Shown: in pieces, positions 6,667 through 10,666 of the stretch | How positions within the stretch are numbered: the stretch's first letter is position 1 | Layout of the letters: the number at the start of each line of letters is the position of its first letter | Source of the DNA: Thermogutta sp. | GTDB taxonomy: Bacteria; Planctomycetota; Planctomycetia; Pirellulales; Thermoguttaceae | Assembly (NCBI GenBank): GCA_012798155.1 | Contig: JAAZNR010000451.1 | Span: 1 to 10,666, forward strand | DNA length: 10,666 nucleotides | Direction: 5' to 3' | Made by a program: the position numbers and the translations under genes | Notes under the pieces: generated by a model | What the model saw: only the letters and a program-made list of their open reading frames with translations | The model's database searches: none | What the model was told of the DNA's origin: nothing

Positions 6667-7734
6667 TTACATTTCATCTGCCTTGAGCGGAGGGGAATCC
6701 TTACGCTTTCGGGAGGGAAAGCCCGTTTCGGCGAAGTACTGACGCGCGGGAGCGTCGAAAAGAGGGTTCGCGGGCGGGAAAAGCTCCGGGTGCTGAAGTT
6801 GCCCAAGCACCCAGCCGAGGCAAGCCTCCAGGTATGCAAGGTTGACCTCGTCAAGTGTCCCCCGCAGCAAGCCCCGCCAAATCCACTGGCGCGGGTCGCT
6901 CATCGAACTGGGCGACGTCACGGCCGTCCGCCTTTGAAGCTCCTTTCCTAGGTCGAGCGTGCCCGACCAAGCCGCGGGCAAGAGCCGCCGAACCGCCCGT
7001 CGCGATATCATCTTCTCGGCAAGGGACCGAATGCCGCATTCTCGGGCCGGCCCGGCGTTGCCTTTCACTGCCGGAACCATAGCCTGGATGAGTTTTTCGA
7101 ATTCCGACAGCTTGTGCTTCGGCCGTCGGCCCTCGATAGCCGACAAGGTTTTCTTGGGAAGGTCGCGACTGAAGTCGATGTAGTTGATGTCCGACGGGAG
7201 CGTCCCAATAAAGATATCCCCGACGCCGGCCCATAGTTCCGCAGCTTGACTGGTCAGCGGAATCCCCCAGTACTCATGAAAAGCCCCTTGCGGAGTGGCC
7301 TGGAAGCAGGCGATGAGATCGGAATTCTGCGAGCGAGCCGCCATTTGCAGTCGATCGAGCGGGTAATCGTATTCGTGGAAGTACCGCCTCCGAACAAGAT
7401 AGGGGCCGAGAGACCGCACGCCGGCCGCTGGGAAGCGGCTCCGAGTCGTGCCGTAAACTACGCGGATTTTTTCCGGCGGACACACTTCACCCACTTTGTA
7501 ACGAGCGGCAGCTTGGTCGGGAAGCCCTAAGACGGCTACTACCGCCGCGCGTTCGCAGAGTAGTTGCAGCGCCCGCCGCGACGGGACCGGCTGGGCGGAA
7601 TGACCGCTGCCCGCCATGAGAAGCGAATCCGCGCTGTTCCACCAGACCAACAGGCATGGCGAGAGCGGTATGCCGTCCTGCGGGATGATGATACGAGGGC
7701 GGCGGCGGGGCGGTTTCCTCATGGAATCTCTCAT
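6667..7734 (-). CDS. Conserved-looking protein of unknown function (355 aa)
   Basis: I do not recognise this protein. It has 355 residues with no signal peptide and no clear membrane helix. The N-terminus is very basic (RKPPRRRPR at 6-14), followed by a hydrophobic segment IIIPQDGIPLSPCLLVWW (15-32). The middle has a Tyr/Phe/His-rich stretch (YLVRRRYFHEYDYPLDRL, 112-129) and ELWAGVGDIFIGTLPSDINY (166-185). The C-terminus looks helical (WIWRGLLRGTLDEVNLAYLE, 284-303) and ends charged. I chose the ATG at 7734 because GAAAGGAA lies just upstream (AGGA core 7742-7745); a second ATG follows at 7722. The frame is open to 7866 without ribosome binding support. Balanced composition and a real ribosome binding site favour a true gene. 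It converges with lpxA across 35 bp, and its upstream side is a repeat-rich, partly AT-rich region next to tRNA-Ser, which suggests an accessory gene. No partner gene is visible. Confidence 0.75.
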   Translation of the reverse strand: MRDSMRKPPRRRPRIIIPQDGIPLSPCLLVWWNSADSLLMAGSGHSAQPVPSRRALQLLCERAAVVAVLGLPDQAAARYKVGEVCPPEKIRVVYGTTRSRFPAAGVRSLGPYLVRRRYFHEYDYPLDRLQMAARSQNSDLIACFQATPQGAFHEYWGIPLTSQAAELWAGVGDIFIGTLPSDINYIDFSRDLPKKTLSAIEGRRPKHKLSEFEKLIQAMVPAVKGNAGPARECGIRSLAEKMISRRAVRRLLPAAWSGTLDLGKELQRRTAVTSPSSMSDPRQWIWRGLLRGTLDEVNLAYLEACLGWVLGQLQHPELFPPANPLFDAPARQYFAETGFPSRKRKDSPPLKADEM

Positions 7735-8029
7735 GGCGTTTTCCTTTCTAAAAACTGTTCCAAGGCGAACCGGCGAACGACGGCCGAAATAGAAGCGTCG
7801 CATTGCAGCCGAGAGAATCGAGGTGGTGAATATGCACGCACAAGCGTGATGCCGTCTCGCTTGCATCGCGGCCCGTGCGGCTTGTAGTATTAGCGTCGAA
7901 TCGTCTCATGCACATACACCTATAACACGATAGAGCAATACAAATATAAAACGATAAAGATGCGGCATCACGCGGCACGATAGCAGCTTCCGAAGCATGG
8001 TCGCGGGGCCGCACGGCACGGACAGATGG

Positions 8030-8068
8030 GTGGTATACGGGCTTGCGGATGCGTGGTATACGGGCTTG
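8030..8068. repeat. 16-bp direct repeat, period 23
   Basis: GTGGTATACGGGCTTG occurs exactly at 8030-8045 and 8053-8068, separated by CGGATGC. The period of 23 is not a multiple of three, which argues against a coding origin. Confidence 0.85.
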
Positions 8069-8204
8069 GCCGGCGACGGGCGGCGGCCTACTACCGTCTA
8101 TTCTATGCAGTCCCGCGAGTATGTCAATAGTCGGTCCGTGCGGCCGCCGGGGTTCTCCATAGCACTATTTATCACAATAGAAAGAGCAATGCAATCGAAT
8201 CTAG

Positions 8205-8217
8205 ATAGTAATACTAT
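8205..8217. promoter_or_regulatory. Perfect 13-bp palindrome with an overlapping TATAAG box
   Basis: ATAGTA-A-TACTAT is a perfect odd palindrome in an AT-rich block. TATAAG at 8215-8220 matches the -10 consensus at five of six positions and lies 35 bp before the small ORF at 8255. No good -35 is seen. It could be an operator-promoter overlap or chance in AT-rich sequence. Confidence 0.25.
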
Positions 8218-8254
8218 AAGTACAACGGCAAGAACAAATACATGAGAATGCACA

Positions 8255-8389
8255 ATGGAAAAGCAACCAAATAACAAAAGCGAGGAGAAGAAGAAGATGA
8301 TGATGAGGAAAAGAAGAAGAAGCGACGAGGAGGCGACGGCGTGCTGCTATGCCGTGTCGTCGCATGGAAACAGCCGAATCGAGATATGA
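8255..8389 (+). CDS. Possible 44-residue highly charged small ORF
   Basis: ATG at 8255, stop TGA at 8387-8389. The N-terminal half is strongly charged (KSEEKKKMMMRKRRRSDEE, residues 8-26) because it translates a triplet-phased GAA/GAT/AGA tract. The second half has a CC pair and no recognisable motif. An internal ATG at 8297 in the same frame has GGAG about 9 nt before it. There is a TATAAG box upstream at 8215. Low-complexity DNA easily gives such frames, so this is weak. No function is proposed. Confidence 0.2.
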   Translation: MEKQPNNKSEEKKKMMMRKRRRSDEEATACCYAVSSHGNSRIEI

Positions 8390-8485
8390 CCGCCGAGCCT
8401 TCCGGTGAAAGAGGCCGCGGGGCGGATCGGTTCGGCCTCGCGGTCGCGGAGGGAGCGTCTCGGAAATCGGTTCGAGGCGGGAACG

Positions 8486-8550
8486 CCCGCCGGCTCTCGG
8501 CGTGCTAACCCGCCGGCTCTCGGCACGCTAAGAGGCTCTCGGCACGCTAG
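8486..8550. repeat. 23-bp tandem repeat, three copies (third shortened)
   Basis: Copies at 8486-8508 and 8509-8531 begin CCCGCCGGCTCTCGGC and differ only at GTG/ACG; the third (8532-8550) keeps GAGGCTCTCGGCACGCTAG. A degenerate trace, TCGGCGCGTTGG, follows at 8557-8568. It lies 165 bp past the 3' end of tRNA-Ser. Confidence 0.85.
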
Positions 8551-8714
8551 GAATTGTCGGCGCGTTGGAATGCGTACCGTCCTCTCCAGGGATGAGACGC
8601 TGGAAGAAACGCGGACTCGAGATGAACAAGATGAGTCCGGGCGACCGAGATCGCCTCAGTCACCGATCGGGCGGGTGTTGGCCGGAGAGAAGGGGAAGAA
8701 CGTCCGGAAAGAAG

Positions 8715-8797
8715 CGGAGGGCACGGGACTCGAACCCGCAACCCCGTGAGGGGCACCTGATTTCGAGTCAGGCTGCTCACCAATTCGCATACCCTCC
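8715..8797 (-). tRNA. tRNA-Ser (anticodon CGA)
   Basis: 83 nt on the minus strand including discriminator G, with CCA not encoded. Acceptor GGAGGGT pairs with GCCCTCC (one T-G wobble). Anticodon stem CCTGA/TCAGG encloses CTCGAAA, anticodon CGA, reading UCG serine codons. The long variable arm with CCCC-TCAC-GGGG is diagnostic of a class II serine tRNA. The T arm is GCGGG-TTCGAGT-CCCGT. Confidence 0.96.
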
Positions 8798-8825
8798 GAG
8801 TGGGGATTGCGCCCCAGTTGGTGTA

Positions 8826-8854
8826 ATCGTAGCAGATTCCAATCGGATTGACAA
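8826..8854 (-). promoter_or_regulatory. Promoter of tRNA-Ser
   Basis: On the minus strand TTGTCA (8854-8849), a 17-nt spacer and TACGAT (8831-8826), with an extended TG two bases before the -10. The predicted start is near 8819, about 22 nt before the tRNA. It matches sigma70 at most key positions. Confidence 0.7.
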
Positions 8855-8881
8855 GCCGCCCGCAAAATAGGCCCCTCTTAG

Positions 8882-8982
8882 TTTTACTGCGCAGGATAAG
8901 AAGCTGGGGCAAACTGGGGTACGCAGTTTTGCGAGTCTGTGTAAGATCGGTAAGCCGGTTTCGGCGATCCTGCGCAGTAAAA
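8882..8982. mobile_element. MITE-like element: 16-bp perfect terminal inverted repeats with TTAG on both sides
   Basis: TTTTACTGCGCAGGAT (8882-8897) and its exact reverse complement (8967-8982) bound a 69-nt centre. Each arm contains the palindrome CTGCGCAG. Directly outside both ends is TTAG (8878-8881 and 8983-8986) in the same orientation. TTAG is not palindromic, so it is a direct repeat, as expected for a 4-bp target duplication, and not an extension of the inverted repeat. The 101-bp element has no coding capacity and lies 28 bp upstream of the tRNA-Ser -35. TTAG fits the YTAR-type 4-bp targets described for some IS5-group elements, but the ends do not look like IS5. An alternative is a regulatory inverted repeat. 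Confidence 0.5.
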
Positions 8983-8986
8983 TTAG

Positions 8987-9078
8987 GCGAAAACCGACGA
9001 TCGTGCCTTGTGGGAATCGGTGCCCATCTCGTGCGAAAATCGACGATTCTGGGCTGTAGGGGCCGGCGCCCATCGCGG
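8987..9078. repeat. Imperfect 46-bp direct repeat (two copies)
   Basis: Copies 8987-9032 and 9033-9078 agree at 33 of 46 positions by hand alignment. Both begin GCGAAAA(C/T)CGACGAT and end with a GCCCATC core. The first copy starts right after the TTAG that ends the MITE-like element. No reading frame is favoured. Together with 9079-9125 it fills the 3' side of the hydrolase gene. Confidence 0.75.
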
Positions 9079-9125
9079 ACGACGGCGGCGCGGCTTAGGA
9101 GCACAGTCCGAAGCGTGGGCCGATC

Positions 9126-9944
9126 TCAGCCCTGAGGAGACCGCGGCTCCAGCGAATGCAAAAAGTTGCCGAGAATCCTGTTGAATTCTTGCGGCTTCTC
9201 CATCGGCGTCATGTGTCCCGCCCCGGCGATGATTTCGAATCGGGCGTCGGGGATGGCATCTGCCATGGTCCGCATTTCAGACGGCGGGGCGAGCTGGTCG
9301 AGTTCCCCCGCGATCACGAGGGCGGGGCAGGGGACGGTCGCGAGCAAGGCCGACGAATCGGGGCGTTCCGCCATTCCCAGCGCGGCGGCCGCGATCCCCT
9401 CCGAGGATGCGCGTCGCATCATGTTCTCCAGGCGAGCGATGCAATCGGGCCGTTCCCTTCGTGTTGGCTCGGAAACCAGCTTGGGTAGCATTTGGCGGAC
9501 GACCACGTCAGGGCCTTCTTGGCGAACTGCGTTCGCCAGGCGGTAGCGGTTTTCTCGAGCCTCGTCGGAGTCGGCGGCGGCTCGAGTGTTGCACAGCACC
9601 AATCCGCGAAGCAGCGCGGCATATTTGCGGAGGAACTGGAACGCAATGTAGCCGCCCATCGATAGTCCGCACACCACGAGGCCCTGCGCCGTGAGCCCCA
9701 GACTGTGCGACAATTCGGCCAGGTCGTCCGCGAATCTTTCCATCGTGACCACGCCGGGCGTGGTACCGCTGGCGCCGAAGCCTCTCAAATCGGGGGCCAA
9801 GACCTGAAAGTCCCGCGAGAACTCGGCGACTTGGGCTTCCCACATGGTGTGGTCCAAAGGGAAGCCGTGGACGAAGATCACTGGCCGGCCTCGGCCTTGG
9901 ATCTCGACCGCCAAATCGACTCCGGCAATCTGGAGGCGTTGCAT
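9126..9944 (-). CDS. Alpha/beta hydrolase
   Basis: A 272-residue alpha/beta-hydrolase fold protein, soluble, no signal peptide. The oxyanion-region motif FVHGFPLDH is at 24-32. The nucleophile elbow GLSMGG has Ser95. The acid is likely Asp216 in AGELDQLAPP, and the catalytic His is His244 in GAGHMTPMEKP, so the triad is complete. Sequence style and length resemble 3-oxoadipate enol-lactonase and related esterases or lactonases, but this superfamily cannot be assigned a substrate from motifs alone, and no aromatic-degradation gene is nearby. I chose the ATG at 9944 because homology starts at once (LQIAGVDLAVE) and a GGGGTG stretch lies just upstream. It lies 167 bp downstream of glgX on the same strand, so co-transcription is possible but not tight. 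Confidence 0.9.
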   Translation of the reverse strand: MQRLQIAGVDLAVEIQGRGRPVIFVHGFPLDHTMWEAQVAEFSRDFQVLAPDLRGFGASGTTPGVVTMERFADDLAELSHSLGLTAQGLVVCGLSMGGYIAFQFLRKYAALLRGLVLCNTRAAADSDEARENRYRLANAVRQEGPDVVVRQMLPKLVSEPTRRERPDCIARLENMMRRASSEGIAAAALGMAERPDSSALLATVPCPALVIAGELDQLAPPSEMRTMADAIPDARFEIIAGAGHMTPMEKPQEFNRILGNFLHSLEPRSPQG

Positions 9945-10111
9945 ACATCACCCCGTTTCCGTCGCAAGGAGTTCCGGCGCTCGGATGGAACGATCGCCCG
10001 CGGGGCCGCCCACAGCTTACGGCTGCTCGGCCGAACGGCGATTCGCTGACGGGCGAAACTTCGTTTCCGAGAGGTCCGAGGCGGGGGCTGGGAACGCGGC
10101 CCTCCATCATT

Positions 10112-10666
10112 TTACAGGAGGTCGGGCGAAACGTAGACCGCCAGCGTGCGGCCCGGCAGCTTCAACGTCCAGTCGGGGGGCGGCGGGGGGCCGTCCAGAT
10201 CGGGGTAGATGTCCTCGGGCGGAAAACGACCGGTGTCCAAAAACAGCCGCCAGGCGAAACTGCGAGCGTAGGGCGGAAAAACGAATCGCGTCGGTTCCGG
10301 CGCAGGGTGAAAGAACATAAGGATGTGATGGTTGGGTTGCTTCGGGTCCTCGCGATGCGGAAATGCCGCCAAAAGGCAGCCTAGGCTCCGCTCGCCGTTG
10401 GACCAATCGACCGGCCCGCCCTCGGCGTTGAACCAACTCACGTCGGGCAGACCGCCGGGCCGAACCGGCAAGCCGGTGAGGAAATCCCGGCGGCGCACGG
10501 TAGGTTCCCGCCGGCGGAAATGAATCAGGGCCTGGCAGAATCGCCACACCTCTCGGTGCCGGGGAACGCGTTTCCAGTTGAACCACGATACCGAGTTATC
10601 CTGACAGTAGGCGTTGTTATTGCCCCGTTGCGTGCGGCGGCATTCGTCTCCGAATAGGAGCATGGG
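10112..10666 (-). CDS. glgX: Glycogen debranching enzyme GlgX, C-terminal part (cut by window edge)
   Basis: The last 184 residues of an isoamylase-type debranching enzyme (glycoside hydrolase family 13), which cuts alpha-1,6 branches of glycogen or limit dextrin. The frame runs to the window end without a start; the first visible residues PMLLFGDE are in mid-protein. The hallmark is GDECRRTQRGNNNAYCQDN (6-24) followed by SWFNW, the GlgX/TreX segment at the end of the catalytic barrel (usual form GDEFxRTQxGNNNAYCQDN). The C-terminal beta domain follows (HHILMFFHPAPEPTRFVFPP and TGRFPPEDIY regions) with LPGRTLAVYVSP near the end. The stop is TAA. The catalytic Asp and Glu lie beyond the window, so activity cannot be judged. 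No other glycogen gene is visible. Confidence 0.93.
   Translation of the reverse strand, partial: PMLLFGDECRRTQRGNNNAYCQDNSVSWFNWKRVPRHREVWRFCQALIHFRRREPTVRRRDFLTGLPVRPGGLPDVSWFNAEGGPVDWSNGERSLGCLLAAFPHREDPKQPNHHILMFFHPAPEPTRFVFPPYARSFAWRLFLDTGRFPPEDIYPDLDGPPPPPDWTLKLPGRTLAVYVSPDLL

Larger units (their letters stand above)
7735..8714. other. Repeat-rich, partly AT-rich stretch without a convincing long gene
   Basis: Nearly 1 kb between the unknown gene and the 3' end of tRNA-Ser. By hand count 7921-7960 has 10 G/C in 40 and 8161-8280 has 39 G/C in 120, against a strongly GC-rich surrounding. It holds a 16-bp direct repeat (8030-8068), a 13-bp palindrome (8205-8217), a triplet-phased purine tract (8282-8318), a small ORF (8255-8389) and a 23-bp tandem repeat (8486-8550). 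Longer open frames here have no ribosome binding site or family resemblance. Confidence 0.7.

Noticed and set aside
7997..8245. Plus-strand 82-codon frame across the AT-rich region
   Set aside because: No ribosome binding site; it crosses a non-triplet 23-bp repeat and a sharp composition change, and matches nothing known.
8486..8568. CRISPR array
   Set aside because: Units of 23 bp are directly adjacent with no unique spacers, and no cas gene is present.
8405..8749. Plus-strand 114-codon frame ending in GLEPATP
   Set aside because: It runs through the 23-bp tandem repeat and into tRNA-Ser antisense; the GTGLEPATP ending is a well-known artefact of translating across a tRNA gene.
8715..8797. 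Attachment-site duplication of the tRNA-Ser 3' end
   Set aside because: No second copy of the T-arm and acceptor sequence was seen in the window; GCGGACTCGAG near 8610 is too short a match.
8882..8982. Inverted repeat as the hydrolase terminator
   Set aside because: The arms are 69 nt apart and no T run follows the second arm on the minus strand.
8547..9104. Minus-strand 185-codon frame
   Set aside because: It covers tRNA-Ser, its promoter and the inverted-repeat element; composition and context are non-coding.
10030..10075. GAAAC-TTC-GTTTC hairpin after glgX as a terminator
   Set aside because: The stem is only 5 bp and no T tract follows it; likely chance.

Overview
The window looks like a chromosomal segment of a GC-rich, Gram-negative-type bacterium, most likely a planctomycete. 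The grounds are the gene set (LpxA, an FHA-GAF-PP2C phosphatase, ComB, a GlgX-type debranching enzyme), the weak or absent Shine-Dalgarno sequences at several starts, tRNA genes without an encoded CCA, and a 9-nt-period intergenic repeat of a type I associate with planctomycete-like genomes. The taxonomic call is an inference.

Layout. Positions 1-1746 (minus strand) carry a tight quinone-tailoring cluster transcribed ubiE/menG, then ubiX-like, then ubiA-like (the last cut by the window edge). ubiE and ubiX overlap by ATGA. Diverging from it is comB (1996-2781, plus), a putative 2-phosphosulfolactate phosphatase. It converges on a 559-residue FHA-GAF-PP2C/SpoIIE-type regulator (3086-4765, minus) across a 304-bp gap that holds a degenerate interspersed repeat. 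Positions 4766-5364 hold a 24-bp tandem duplication, a perfect TATAAT on the minus strand, and a good sigma70-like promoter leading to tRNA-Gln(CTG) at 5365-5435. lpxA follows (5753-6631, plus) with a clear GGAGG site and an intact catalytic histidine. It converges on an unrecognised 355-residue gene (6667-7734, minus).

Positions 7735-8714 are the odd part of the window: almost 1 kb with no convincing long gene, two strongly AT-rich blocks, two families of 23-bp-period repeats, a perfect 13-bp palindrome and a charged 44-codon small ORF with a triplet-phased purine tract. The block ends at the 3' end of tRNA-Ser(CGA) (8715-8797, minus), which has a well-formed promoter. Just upstream of that promoter is a 101-bp MITE-like element with perfect 16-bp terminal inverted repeats and a TTAG duplication on both sides, followed by an imperfect 46-bp direct repeat. 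The window ends with an alpha/beta hydrolase (9126-9944, minus) and the 3' part of glgX (10112-10666, minus).

How the genes fit together: most are ordinary housekeeping genes (quinone synthesis, lipid A initiation, glycogen debranching, signalling, two tRNAs). I did not find a complete new multi-gene system. The best candidates for something undescribed are the MITE-like element, the orphan gene with its AT-rich repeat-filled upstream region next to tRNA-Ser, and the promoter plus mini-ORF ahead of tRNA-Gln.
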